Of a stretch of 64,000 nucleotides of DNA, positions 23,730 through 37,212 are shown piece by piece (positions within the stretch are counted from its first letter, which is position 1; every line of letters starts with the position of its first letter). Source of the DNA: Xylocopa sonorina (taxonomy: Eukaryota > Arthropoda > Insecta > Hymenoptera > Apidae); contig NC_135204.1 in NCBI RefSeq assembly GCF_050948175.1, positions 9,353,473-9,417,472 of the forward strand, given 5' to 3'. The translations under genes and the position numbers were made by a program. The notes under the pieces were generated by a model. That model ran no database searches. It was given only the letters and a program-made list of their open reading frames with translations, and was not told the DNA's origin.

Positions 23730-24730
23730 TCATAATTCCATTGGCTCGAAAACTGATGAATTACTCGATAACGTGTGATTTAAATCAGTAATATCTTCGT
23801 TGTTGTTGTTGTTGTTGATGTTGTTACTACCATTATTATTATTGTTAATATTGTTATTGTTATTATTGTTGTTATCATCGGATGTACTAGGGATTGGAGT
23901 TGGTGTGTCCCTACTTGGAAACATACGAAGATGTCTACTCTGAGGTTCCCATAGGACTAAAGCCATGGAGGGCCTTTCCCTGAAAGAGAAAAACTATAAA
24001 GCTTTATCTTCTCTACCAACAAGAAAATAATTTATATTGTAAAAATAATCACAACAAAATATAGTTTAGCAACTCAAAATAAAATATCACAAACATTTAC
24101 ACTCACAATTTAGATAATAAGCAATTTGGAAGAATAGGTTCTTGTTGGATTCTCTTCAACTCCTCTGAAAGTACCAATCTGGGCCCAGATTTCACCTGAT
24201 CAGTTTCTCCTATACTGGCGGCATCCATTTCCAACTCCATATTCAATTCCCTTGGAGGAATCGGTTGTTTGTCAGCAGTTGAAACTGATGACACAGATTC
24301 CGATTGATAATTGGAACTGATATGCAAATCTTTGAAATGCGCAGCCATTTTTTCTTCTGTTATGAACTGTTTTGTTTGTCTCCTGTAATTATCGTTTAAT
24401 CTTGTATTAGAAAGTTGAAAATTCCTGATAATATGTTATTCTTCGAGCTACTCACAAATCTAATAAATCGGTAGCAGCAAGTTTCCTCTTCTTCTGATGA
24501 AGAAACGATTCTAGCTTGATCAATTCTGGTTGTTGGAGCGATGGTGTACTCCATGGTATTGACATTGGAGGTACTTGTGGCATCTGCATCCATTGGTCAG
24601 GCTGCTGCGAAGTTGTCTGTTGACCCGTCATATATTGAAATATGGATGGCGGTGTGTGGAGATTCGCTCCTCCCATTGCATTCTGAATTGGAGGAGAATA
24701 CATTTGATGTTGCATAAACAGTGTTACCAT
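23730..24730 (-). CDS. HCFC1R1-like protein with Asn-rich C-terminal insert
   Basis: Three exons on the minus strand: 24730-24456, 24382-24107, 23979-23730; 266 aa with matching phases (TT+G, TT+G). The spliced junction reads LLDLRQTKQFITEEKMAAHFKDL, resembling the vertebrate HCFC1R1 core (KQF-S/T-EE-MA-HF). The C-terminus reads ALVLWEP ... DTPTPIP ... PMEL, like the HCFC1R1 end (LLLW ... DTPSPP ... IMEL). That human protein binds host cell factor 1 and affects its nuclear export. An uninterrupted 8-residue Asn run and further Asn blocks (GTT-type repeat, about 23797-23870) precede the last 30 residues. No canonical [DE]HxY HCF-binding motif was seen. The start is uncertain: ATG at 24730 is the first in frame, but an upstream non-coding exon is possible. 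The family assignment is by motif memory only. Confidence 0.6.
23797..23880. repeat. GTT/ATT trinucleotide repeat encoding poly-Asn
   Basis: Interrupted GTT and ATT triplets on the + strand, read as AAC/AAT (Asn) codons in the minus-strand HCFC1R1-like gene. The mixture of both Asn codons shows it is not a fresh pure expansion. Length variation between individuals is likely. Confidence 0.8.
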
Positions 24731-27700
24731 ACAGTTTTCCGACAATCGAATAACAATCTTGTTTTAATATACCACGTCGATGAATTATAACAAAATTCTG
24801 TGCAATAATAGGTCGATCTATCACGATGCTCAGTTTGTTCTTCGATTTCTTAAAATTAATAGGTAAAACGTGTAAAGAGTAAATTGCCTACTGTCATTTG
24901 GGACAACTGGGAGAACTTGTTCCAATCTCTGAATGTGTGCGTTACGTTAAGAGCAACGGATCCTTCCAAAGAACTTCACAAAAACATTGACGTTGTGTAA
25001 CGTACACGTTTTTGGCACGCGTGACAGAAAAGAACGAATTACGATGAACAAGTTTCGAGACACTACGTCGCGCAGTACGAATCCTTGAATTCCGTCGCCA
25101 GACGCTAACCTCTACTGTCCACTTGTTATGGTTTAATCAAGAAAAGCGTATAAAAATGATTGCCGGTACGTGTATTCGTAACTTAAACGTAAATGCTTGA
25201 TTAATGCGAGCAAAGGAAATCTAGATCGTTACTCGCGACGATATATTTATCTGTACCAGCCACACTGTGTAACACGCGATGCACTCCGTTCGAGAAAGAT
25301 CGCGCCAGACTAATTGTTTGTTTTCGTCTCTCACAGTGCCACGATAGATCAAACGGTCATACGCGTGGATGATATTTCAATGAATAGTTCTCGATAAATA
25401 GTCCGCGTGATTGTATTTTCACCTTATGAACGTGTACGAACGTCACTGAGATCATATGGATATACGAGTCACAAAATCAATTGCACCGAGAGACGATAAT
25501 ATTCGCGCGCGTTACTTCGTTCAACTACATATATCCAACACCAATAACTTGTCGCGTTCTACTGCGTATTCGGGTGTATTGTGAAACGCTCGCGCATGCG
25601 TACACGTTCCGCGGCTAAACATGTGTCTACAAATGTCTGGAATATTCTCATATTCCGGCGAATTTTCCAATAAAATGTGAATATTGCTGAAAAAATATGA
25701 TACGTATAATACCGAATCAAAAGAAATTATATTGGTAACACTAGAATAACTAATTACTGTTGAAATATTTGTTCAGTAGTTGTTGTTAATTAATATAAAA
25801 TGTATGTTGATGTTAGACGTTGGATTTCAGTAATTTTCAACAATATTTCTTAATAGAAATTCGTTCTGATAATAGACTTTCATAATTTTATAAATATAAT
25901 TTGGCAACTTTTGACGACGATCTAAGAAATACGAAGCGCTAATTGCGCAATACTGTTCGTTGGCGCCTTGAGCGATGCAACCATATATGCATACGTGAAA
26001 AAGAATAGTATATTGCTTTGTCATAGGCTCGAGTGAGCTAAAATTATGTAAATCGCACGTAATATGAATTAATCGTAACTTTAGTTCATAAACACAGATA
26101 TGTATAATTTCCTGAAGTTATCGTTCAGAATTACTTTAATAATACAGTGAAAAGAGAGTGATAGTACCAACAATAAGTTACATTATAAATATAAATTTAT
26201 ACAAAATTACTTTTGAACAAGTAAACTTCTAAACAAATCATTGCGTAATATATATCTCTAATTTTTCTTCTTTATAACCGAAAACCTACCGCCACTCTAT
26301 ATGCGCGTGTTTCAATTTGACAGTGTGCTAAAACCTGTTTAGCTGTAAAAGGTCGGTACATAAAGGAAACAAAATACTCCTACCATTATCTGCCTTTTAT
26401 TCAAGTCTCACTTTCAATATCTTAATCCTTTCAAGAATTGTACTCAACTCAAGGTAACTCGAACTAATCTCAAGCATCATTCTTTTTTTCGCGCATAATT
26501 ATCATCCATTTAAAGTCTTTCTATAGAAAAAGAGATAAAGTAACACATAAGCGTATGCCGATATAATGATTAATTCTTGCAGAAAAGAAACTGTTAAAAC
26601 AATACATAAGATTCTTTTTTCTTGTAGTGTTTACAATCAGATCTGCTTCTTGTTAACTTAAAATGCACTAAATTACACGTGCAAATGAGAGGTCATGAAT
26701 AGATAAAACTATTTTTTTCAATCATCGATGGCATAGACCTCGGAACCTATCCTGCGTCGCCTGCTGAACAGAATGCAAATAAAGGATGAAATATACATAT
26801 AATATCTGCGAATTAAATTTTAAACGTGTAAGTTAGCCGCAGCGTATTCAAAGTGAACGATAATTCTTCGTCAAGTGAAAACGAGTGTAATCGAAATACC
26901 TGTTTGGCGAACATCATCATCATCGATACTCGATGACGATTGCATAGTCGAACTTCGTAGTAACATAACGTGAACTGACACGGCGCGGTTCCCCGGAGTA
27001 GAATGGGCGGTCTTTTGTAAATGATGTTCCCGTCTCGTCCTCCTTCGTACGGTTACGAACGAAAGTGGTTTTTCCACGACGATTCTCGGCAGCGTTTCAA
27101 TGGCTGTATGCTTCCGTGGCGCATCGCGAACCGCTTATCTGCATGCAGACATGCGAAAAGAAATAAAAGCTCCGTGTCATTTGTAAACACAAAGTGAATG
27201 TCTGATGTGCACGAATTCCTGCTGTATGCCAATTCGGGAACCCCCTTGAAATACTTTTCGTTTCTGTAAAAAAAATGTTGTGGTAATCTTATATGTGCAC
27301 GAACTACCCACGCAAGTTATGTAATTAATGCCGCGCGAATGACTCGATATTTCTAACTGTGACCGACCTTAGAAATAGCACAAGCTCGTTGACCACCACG
27401 GTCACAACTAATCTATATTTAACAATTTTCAACTACAACAAACCGATGATAATTAATCGTGCAATGCGGTTCGCATTATTCTCACGTCATGAATACCCTA
27501 GGTGAAATGTGGTATTGAATTATTTCTCTATTCAGTACGAGCTGTAACCTATTATGTGAAGGCTACGATGTAACGTTATTAAAAGATGTAGAATTTAATG
27601 TTGAACATATACAATAATTGTGATAACATATTATTTCAAAGTTACCTTGCAGTATTGTAAAGTGGCAATTATTAGGATTACAGAATTCACATGAACTAGC

Positions 27701-28967
27701 ATTTCAGGGTTAAAAGAATTACTTCAATAATAGACAACAAACATATACGTACATTATCTTACGCTAGCATCGAAAGTCTTATTACGTGAATAAGAATAGA
27801 AATGCAACAATGGTTACAAAAGTATCGTTAAAAATTATGATATTAAATTTATCATACTTAGTTTATTATTGCTTGATGTTCTGTTTCCCTTATTCTTAAC
27901 TTTTCTTCTCATTATTTCCAATATTAACGATGCTTGCACGTATGAATAAATAAAAATATTAATGTCCAAACTTTCCAATAAGGCGGTCTCTAAAAGCTAA
28001 AAAAAAACACTGTAGAATAATAATAAATTTTGTAAACACAAATCCGATTAATTAGCAAAAATAGACGTTAAAATAAATGCAAACACTTTACATAGCCACA
28101 GTATGCGTAAACAAGTAATTGTAGGAGGGATTTTCCTTCGAACAGTGCAATTAATTACATCGTTCACCGGTGTCTCGATACCTGGCCCCGCGATTGCCTT
28201 ATCTCCGTTCCGTAGGCAAGAAAAGAAGCGTCATTGGCCGCGGTCGCATCTTTCAGCGAAGACACCGCGAGGTGAGGAGAGGCGAGTAGAAGATACGAGC
28301 GGGTGTAGAAGATCAGAACGAGCTACACAGTATGCTTGAGGCCACTGCAGCCAGTTATTATGTACCCGATATGGCTCCCGAACAATTAATACTATTGTTA
28401 TGATTCAGACGTGTACGTCATGTGCGGTTGAACGACGATGCAACATCGCTGTTCGGTCAGTGTTCGACCGTAGAGACTCGCGGTTACTCGCTTCCGTTCC
28501 GCTCGAAACGTGCATCGCGCCGTTCCACACGCGTCTATACCAGCACGCTAAATAAACGCCTTGGTGGTCTTGTGAAATTGCGCGCTGATCGACATCCTTG
28601 GTACAGGTGTGACATTAACTGTTAAATGTTTCGCGAGGACGAGCCAGTATGACATCGACTAGTGTTTCTACTGTGATTCCTCTTCTAGTTAATCGGGAAT
28701 TAGATATCCAAGTTTTACAATCGTCGAACGGAAGACACGAAACACGGCGGAAGAACCAAAGCGCACGATAATCGCACGGTGATTGTGTAAACGCATGCAC
28801 GCCACCAGTGAACCAATCCAATGCTGGAAAGGAAGCAATGATAACGTCGAGCGTATGTGAAAACCGTGGCGACGTTTGACGACGGGAGGAATATCGATGA
28901 GGTCGTTAAAGACGAGTTACCTTTAGGCTAGATATACAATTCTAAGGCGAGGGATACGCGAGTAATT
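24731..28967. other. Divergent intergenic region upstream of HCFC1R1-like gene and Orai
   Basis: About 4.2 kb with no convincing gene. GC-richer, CpG-bearing stretches at about 24960-25630 and 28170-28880 probably hold promoters and 5' leaders of the two divergent genes. The first contains GCGCATGCG (25592-25600), an NRF1/erect-wing-type palindrome. The second contains TCAGTG at about 28457, an initiator-like motif about 510 bp before the Orai ATG. The middle (25700-28080) is plain AT-rich sequence. The short frames in the region have no recognisable domains. Confidence 0.5.
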
Positions 28968-31239
28968 ATGTCGAGTAATAATCTTGCGGAAAAGGATACT
29001 TCGAGCAGGAGCTGTGTTCTGATTGAAGACGAAAAAGTGCCCAACGAGAGATACGGGAAGGGCAACACGTTCACCAGGCATAAGAGTAGCGATGAAATAG
29101 GCGGGAAATTAAACAAAGCGACTCAAATCGATTTTGCCCAATTTTCTTACGGTACGCAGAGACGCAGACCAAATTCTCTGGCGTATTTACCCAAACAGAC
29201 GCAAATGAGCGAGTCTAATTTCTCTCGTTACAACTCCAGAACCTCCTTATGTCCATCCCAGAGCGAATTAGTCCTATCGCCTAAGAGCAAACAAAATCGT
29301 TATGTGGCATTAGATATGAAACCCATTGGCAATTTTCCGTTCCCGAACAGACATGTCTCTCCAAATAATACGCTATGTGCATGCTGTTGTACGTGTACGG
29401 GACCACATGTACCGCCAACACCGCCCTCTTCTCATCACGCGGAGGATGGTCCTGAAGGCCTCTCATGGAGAAGACTTCACATGAGCAGAGCTAAATTAAA
29501 AGCTACCGCAACAACGTCAGAACTGTTGAGCGGTTTCGCCATGGTAAGTGATACTCAGCATCATCGCTGAATACGGGTACACATAGTCTTGACGAAAATA
29601 TCAGTGTCATTTTTTATACACGTGCACTCCCATTTCTCTATTTCATGTATATTAACGTATCCGTTGCTTGATATATATAAATATCCGAATATTTAGGAGG
29701 GTCATGCCATCCTAAGATATTAAAAAATAGATAAAATTATCAAATTCTTAACCAATCCAGATTGAAGTGCTCTCTTAAGTACATATACTAGTGTTTTGGG
29801 TGGACTTTTCGAGTCCGCGTTATTATTTCCTCTAACATTGTAGAATATTACTAACTTCAGTATGCTAATTTTTTATAGTCATGTTGGGAAAAAATTGCGT
29901 TCATATTTCTTATCGTTATCTGCAACTTGAAAGTTTACAAAACCACGCTTTTGTTTCGTGAATATTGAGGTGCTCATACGTGTAAAATTATATAAATTAT
30001 ACACAGCACGTTAATACAAGTGAAATAGAGACACGGATATTAAAATTACATAAAATGAAGTGCTTAAGCATACCTTTAGTGCGTGACTACACGCGTATTT
30101 ATAATCGACGTTCAAAACCACAGCCTTCAATAAATTTGTCCTGATATTTTATCGCCCATTGAAAACTTTGCTAAATGAGCAGTTTATACAATGATTGATT
30201 ATCGACTTAAGTGTTCGTACGTGTTCCTTTAATGACCTAATCGGTGAGGAGCACAATTATTGACTGCGTACGCAGTGTGAATACATCGCATGCGTTTTCG
30301 TCGGTGAATCCTGCGAGGGGAAAACAATTTTGCTGAATAACGTTCATCAGTGTACATTCCTCTTGGGCGAGTTTAATTTTCCGAGAAAATCTGTGTTTGT
30401 AGAATCAGAGAATCCACTGCGGATTACACAACTGTTTCCTGAAAATCATTAGACAGACGTGGACAACAATTCTGTGTAATCTTCAGTCTCATCTGTGATT
30501 ATGTAACAAGACAAATATCACTTTCTTTAATAAAAGACGCCCCTACGTTGACGCGAATATAATGGATCGTACAATACGCTTGACTTTGCGAATCATCCTC
30601 CTCGATCCCGTTGAGAAGATTCCATGAAAAGGAAGATAAGTCGGTTAAGCCCAACATCTTTGGGAAATACTTGCCTTTATTGGCGGGTATTAAAACTATC
30701 ATGCGCACCTTTCGTTTGATCGCTCTTCTTGTTCTTTATCTTTCCAGGTGGCTATGGTTGAGCTGCAAATAAACGAGCCGACTACGGTCCCGGAGTGGCT
30801 GTTTGTGATGTTCGCTGTTTGCACAACCGTCCTAGTATCGGTACACATCTTTGCTCTGATGATAAGCACATACTTGTTGCCCAATATTGAGGCCATCAGT
30901 AAACTTCAACTATCTCGTCTCGTCACAGAATCTCCTCACGAAAGAATGCGTAGCTTTATCGAGCTGGCTTGGGCATTTTCCACGGTTTTAGGTCTGTTTC
31001 TCTTCCTGGTCGAGGTTGCGATCCTATGCTGGGTGAAGTTCTGGGATTACTCATTCATCGCTGCCGCTGCCAGCACCATCATAGTGATCCCAGTCCTCGT
31101 AGTATTCATCGCGTTCGCCGTTCACTTCTATCACTCGTTGGTGGTGTACAAATGCGAGACCTCCGTGGCAGACATAAACGAACTGGAGAGCATCAAGAGA
31201 AATTTGGATAATGTGACCATGAGACAGAGCAGCGTATGA
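28968..31239 (+). CDS. Orai: Orai calcium release-activated calcium channel
   Basis: Two exons (28968-29543, 30748-31239), 355 aa. Pore subunit of the plasma-membrane CRAC channel, opened by STIM when ER calcium stores empty. The first 160 or so residues are a polar Ser/Asn-rich N-terminus with a Cys cluster (CACCCTCTG). Then LSWRRLHMSRAKLKA and SGFAMVAMVELQ form the pore helix, with Glu197 as the selectivity-filter glutamate (human E106). Further membrane segments are VPEWLFVMFAVCTTVL, ELAWAFSTVLGLFLFLVEV (Glu matching human E190) and the segment AAAASTIIVIPVLVVFIAF. The C-terminal tail contains the coiled-coil type segment ELESIKRNLDNV for STIM contact. The intron splits the pore helix between Met192 and Val193. 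Odd points: the position matching human R91 (fly K163) is Thr182, and human A94 is Glu185. Confidence 0.95.
29544..30747 (+). other. Orai intron 1
   Basis: A 1.2-kb GT-AG intron (gtaagt donor, tttccag acceptor). I see no nested gene. The minus-strand open frames at its right end are shadows of Orai exon 2. Confidence 0.85.
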
Positions 31240-31867
31240 TCATACTTGAATTTCTGTAAAAATTACCATGCTCATTAACCCTTTCGCGACTTTAGACGAG
31301 ATATCTTCCTATCATGGTATTACTTGTAGGTCACTATGAATAAGACGGTACCTCGTGTTGCAGCTGTTGGATTGTACAAGCCACAAAGAGATAGAAAAAT
31401 ATCTCGTCTGTGATCGCGACAAGCTTAATTTGTCGCATCCTTGCCTCCTGAAATATGCTCGAGATTGTACATTATAATTGCTCACTGTTTTACTCTGGGC
31501 TATCGTGTAACTGTACTTAGAACATTATTACGTTATTATATACATAATTTATAGATAGACAAAAGTGAATGCAAAAAAGAACACATGAAAAGTTTATTCA
31601 ATAACTTTTTACTTATTCAATTACGATCACACGCGTTAGTGATCGTGTGTCTGTGTTTTCTTTTTATTATATATATAAAAATGTACATAGCTGTACACAT
31701 GCAAGTCGAGAATTGCAACAGTACAAGCAAAGTGCTCTTATAAGTATATATATTTTAGCTATATTATTTTAGCATTTAATTATATTCTATTTATGACTTA
31801 ATTCCCGTTTTTTTTTCTTTAACTGTATTTCTCGTTTACCTTACTTTTTATTTCATACATCGTATCA

Positions 31868-31906
<39 letters not shown>

Positions 31907-34900
31907 CATTTTGTCACTTAGTTTGTGGGAAAACTGAAGGACAGTCGAGCTAGTTATTTATGTACATGCTTCCCATTCCGAAACTTGTTATCCTAGTCAA
32001 ATAAATAATCCGTCAGACTTGAAGACTCTCGTTAGTCGGAGCGTAACTCGTTTACGTACGTTTGTAAAAATAAAAAAAAAAAAAGAAAAAACGGAGAAAT
32101 ATCATTTTTAACGCACCTTTCATTTTCGCCATAAACTAAGTTAGTTAATATTAACTTACGATCGATATTCTCTACATTTTTTTATCATTTTAAATTCTGT
32201 TTATACAGAAACAAAAGCGACACAAATAATAATGAAACGATCGTTTCATTGTACAGAAAGTATTTCATTCAGGTTTTGTTCGCAACAACGAAAGCATTGA
32301 AACACATTTTATTATTGCACAATATTTCTAACGATTCTTTTTAACTAAAACGTTCCACTTAATTTAAATCCAATGAAAGTGACTTTATGCAATATATCAA
32401 ATCATCGATTACAGGGTACACGCGGAATTAATGAATGTCGTGTATATACGTAATGATATGTACAGTAAAAGAAAAAAAAATGGAAAAGAATCAAAAGATA
32501 CGTTATATAAAAAAAAAAATGAACCCTGTATTTTATTGTACATTGATTAAGAGAAAAAGAACGAATAGAAAGAAATAGTGAACCATAAAATGAATCTTAA
32601 ACTTTTCTTCGACCTCTAATAAAACGCAGTCAAATTCATCCCCCATTTTAGGATGATCAAGTCTCATTTTTATGTGTTTACAACGGAAGTAGTTAAAATA
32701 TACTTTGTCACTTGTGTCCTTATATGTTACGAGAAAGAGAGAGAGAGAAATATATATATATATATTTTTTTTTCTTTACGACTCGCCCGTTAATTACTTT
32801 TTTAAGATGTGTATAATGAATAAGAATGAATTGCTTGTGCCATGGACAGGTAAACGAATAAAGTAGAGGAAGAATTATAGTGTTTTACAAAAACTAATTA
32901 TATCATATCAAAAAAGAGTATTCTTCTACGAGTGAGGCGTTTGAACAGCTTAGATAAACTGCTTGGTACATTTAACCGGCGTTAACGTAAAGCAGGGAAC
33001 GGTTCTGTTCTTTAGAAAGATTAGAATTATTAGTTTCTCTATAACAACTACATTTAACATTGATCGATTAACAATTATAAAAGTAAGAACAAGATTCTAG
33101 AGAGAGAAAAAGAGAGAGAGAGAGAGAGAGAGATAGAAACGAATTAATCGTAATTTATCTAACGAACAATATTTTGCAAATATAATATCGTTTTTCTTCC
33201 CTTCATCCGCGCTACAGATTAGACTTTACCTTCTAAGTCAATATACAAGTGTACAAGTTACGATTACTTTAAACCGATGTTATATCCCGATGTACCCGAT
33301 AGGTTTACCGTTCCTAATACCATACTATATCGATCTAGGTGCAAAACAGGTTACCTTAAAAAAGAAAAGAACATTCCAATCTCCTTAATATATCCTTATC
33401 CATAAAACATACAGGGTATTTGTTCATCCTGGAAGAAATTTCAAGGGATGTTCTAAAAGGCAAAGAGCAGCGAAAATCAAGAACACAATTGCAATCGGAG
33501 ATTTGTTCTTTTAAGAAAAACGTACTCAAAGTGCAACTCTGTTAAGTTAAGTTTCTGTCCGATATTGCCTCCTTAATTGTTAGTAATTGAAATTTCATTC
33601 ATGATTGACAAATACTTTGCATTTACAGATCAAAAATCAGATATACATTCATCTTACGATTTACGCGGTCAGAAAATGTGTATTTTTCTCAAATACTTCT
33701 GGAACCAAATGGCAAAACGTGATATGTGCGATTTTTATTATTACTCAGTGTACTTTTAACGTTCTCAATCTTGAAAAATCGCAATTCCTCTAAAAATATG
33801 CGAAAATACAAACGTATGAAACATATTTTTTCTTATACTGACAGACATCGTTAACAAAACTCCTAAACATATAACAAAAGAATTAAATAAAATCAAACGA
33901 ATACTTTGCGTAAATCGAAAGATAAGTGTGTATACACCATTCATTCGTACTCTTTAAAATGTGCTGAGTAAAGGTATTATATTAAGAAACGAACAATAAA
34001 GAACTAACACGATTTGCAACTCTAAAATTTCTCGTAAACTACGGCAAATAATATGAACATTATGAAAGCAATTATTACTCTATTTGTGACGTACTGTGTA
34101 ATATTGTATCATATATCATATCATATCAATCTCTACGTTATAAATTGATACAAGTAAAATTTAATAAAACAGGATTGATTGTTTTTTCGTTTTCTGAGAG
34201 ACTTCTCAATACGTTGGCTTTCATACAATATTATTTTCAGTCTTGTTTTTAACTAAACGTATAAAGTCTTTCTGGTGCCTATCCATAGCAAGAGCTTAGT
34301 TAAAACACTTCGTTTCGCAATCAGAAATTCTTCTTTCTTATCACGAAACAGTCCTTGAAAATTGAGACGCAAGTACGTAATTAATTTCTCTTTTTTCCTT
34401 TCGACAATAAAATCCTATAACATTCACATTCAAAAAAATTGTTTCCAATTTTTCGATCGTGCTATACGAAGTTAGCAAGACGTTTTGGCAAGTTGAAATG
34501 CTTGCTTCTTTAATCTAATAACAAATCGCTTTAACTCTTACGTTTATAAAAACCAAAGTTTATATACATGTTCGCATAAAGAATGCTTTGTTCAATGCCT
34601 AGCCCCAAGTAAAAGAAAGTCACAACCTACACACATACATTCACTAGATTTTCATGGAAATCCTCGAATAATTATTAAATTACTCTATTCATTAACTACA
34701 CGTTACATACAATTAGCCTGATATCGATTGAATAATAAATTAAAAAGAACCTTTCTGCATAGAGTATCACACACATTTATAACAGAGTTATAGTAAAATT
34801 ATGTATATGTATACATGTTATTAATATAGTGTAAAAAGAAAAGTAAAAAAAAAACATTTATTTTGAACCATCAAAAGTTTGTATAGTAAACTCACTGGAA

Positions 34901-35429
34901 AACTAAAAAGAAAAGAGAAACATGTATCCGTATTTCCTTAAGTGAATCTCAGAACACGTTTTTACGCGTTTATTAAATTATCAAAACAGTAATCGGCATC
35001 GTTTACTTTTTATCTACTACATATAGTCCATTCATTTGCTCAACACTGAATTTAAGACACAACGAATACCAACCACGTGTATTCACGGTAGTCAATATTC
35101 TAAACACACGTTTGAAAGAACTGTTTTTTTCTTCAATCGAATAAAAAAAAATGTCCTCATTATCCCGTGTTATATTTTTAATATTATATTAAATCAATGT
35201 CGTCACATAGCTATACCTTTAATTATGCTGCAAATCGCTCGTATCATTTCCCCGTTCTATCGAATCCGTACTTTGCGTCGTGGCGTTTAAAAAATTGCTT
35301 GTGTAGAAAAAAAGTTACTTACATTAAATGACATTGATAAAAAATAAGGACGTTACGATAAGTGACAATGGGATTCTACGAGTAGTTCTCCTCCCATAAT
35401 GTGTAATATACACAAACCCATGACTGTTG
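31240..35429. other. Convergent spacer: Orai and SPPL3 3' UTRs
   Basis: About 4.2 kb of AT-rich sequence between convergent genes, with no gene seen. Simple repeats include TA runs at about 31871-31900 and 32749-32765 and a GA run at about 33112-33133. TTTATT at 34969-34974 is a minus-strand AATAAA that could end the SPPL3 transcript. Many plus-strand poly(A) hexamers exist, for example in CAAATAAATAATCC near 32000. Confidence 0.5.
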
Positions 35430-37212
35430 TCAAACTTCCATGTGTTTGGAAGGTTGTTGAGATATGAATGGTTCGCTCCACATTCGACGTAAATCTCCCT
35501 GTAAACATCATTACATTCGTCACAACTTACCGCGTGGATGTAAAATTGCACTAGGCAGTAAAGGTTACCGGTGTAAGGTGCTCAAGATCACATAGATATC
35601 CGAAGATGTGTGTCAAAACGAATTTTGGTATGTATTTGACTATTTTAATAGTCTAGAAATAAGAGAAAGTGATCTTAAACAGCCTACACTTGTGCCTTTA
35701 CTAGCAGAAGTACTAAATAATAAAAGTACCTTCAGATATGCCATCGTGAGTAATGGCAATAAAGTGAAGGGCACAAGGTACAATAAGGCAGGTTGCGCAG
35801 CTTTGAACACCTCAGAGCTTACAGTAGCGGTAAGTAAACCAAGAAAATAACCGATGAGAGAACAATGAAAATAACTAATGCGATTGATATGGCGCGGCGG
35901 TGGAACCCCTGTTTCGCAACCACCGGGCAATAGTTGAGTCTTTTTGTACGCGTCATATCGTAAGACGAAGCAAAGCAATAGCCCTGGCATAACAACATCG
36001 CCAAGGCCCAACATCGAGAAATGCCCCGCTTGATGCATCGATGGAAACACTAATTTCCCAGGCAAAGGAAGTTTTGGTGCTTCTCTTGCTACACCACCTA
36101 AGTGCAACCTTCTAGCCACAAGATTCACCGGATTATCCGCTGGTCTAGTGGCTACCTGTTATTAAAACAAACAGAAATATTTGAAGTAATGTATATATTT
36201 ATTTCATCACGAATTTGACTTGACCCACCTTAACCATTACGTTTGTGCTGAATATGTAGGACGAAAAGAAAACCCAGAAGACATCGTAAATGAGTAATCC
36301 GGTTAATAGTATGGTGGATACCTTTAGACTAGGTAAACGAATGAATGCAATGAACGCTACACAAAGTCCCATACCCATTGCGTCCATGAGTAGCCAATGT
36401 CCAGTCAATACCCAGATGCATACTATACTCACGCTCAATGAGAATGAAAGTAATTCTGCACCAGTGAACCTTCCACAGACACCGAATGATATTTTGTTAC
36501 CATCTGAGCATGGTCTAATGATATATTGACACATGGGCAATAGAAGAAATGCCAATGCAACTGTAGCTACAACTGTCAAATGAATGTTTTTTTTGTTTGA
36601 TACTGCCTTTGCTTAAATAATAAAAATAATAATCATAAGTTGACTATGGATGTTCAAGTAAATTGGTATTTTTATAAGCGCAATTAAAGACGGAGAATCT
36701 AACTAGAAATTTGTACATTATATATAGTTAATGTTTCCATAAATACGTAAACATCCACAAATAAGTAATAAGATATCATCAGTTGGAACTTACTGGCTGT
36801 ACAGATTGCCACAAGCATTTGCATGCTGTCAAAGAAGAAAAACATGACAAGTAGAGAAATGGAAGCACCAAGAGGTAGACAGAGAGCATGCATTGTATTT
36901 AAAGTTTGAACTCTTCCATTAGCACCGTCTGCATTTGCCGTGCTACTATTACTCAGAATTCCTGTCAATAAATTACTACGTTCCTTTTCTTTCTCTCTTT
37001 CTCTAGCTTCCTGTTCCATGTTTAGAGATCGGAAACTGCCATAGACTATCAATAAAATCGATATTAGGAAAGTGGATATTCTAGATGAATCCATTATGGT
37101 ATAAGCCCTAAAATAATACTAAAATGTATGCAACGTTTTGTATTAATCACATCATACAATCTGAAATTAATTTTACGACTAACCACTGATAGTCAACTTG
37201 ATACGTGGCCAT
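35430..37212 (-). CDS. Sppl3: Signal peptide peptidase-like 3 (intramembrane aspartyl protease)
   Basis: Five exons on the minus strand: 37212-37184, 37107-36794, 36572-36229, 36155-35730, 35498-35430; 393 aa. GxGD-type intramembrane protease of the Golgi; vertebrate SPPL3 sheds glycosyltransferases. Catalytic Asp211 lies in IYDVFW and Asp282 in GLGD; the PAL motif is in QPALLYLVPF. Multiple membrane segments include STFLISILLIVYGSF, SLLVMFFFFD, ATVALAFLLLPM, CSLIGYFLGLLTATV and LLYLVPFTLLPLLTM. The very short first exon (MATYQVDYQ plus 2 nt) and last exon (GDLRRMWSEPF to HMEV) were found by hand; both match the vertebrate SPPL3 ends closely and keep the phase. Length is close to vertebrate SPPL3 (about 384). 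No signal peptide or large N-terminal domain, as usual for SPPL3. Confidence 0.94.

Noticed and set aside
35608..35850. Plus-strand frame antisense to SPPL3 exon 4
   Set aside because: Shadow of a firmly identified coding exon.
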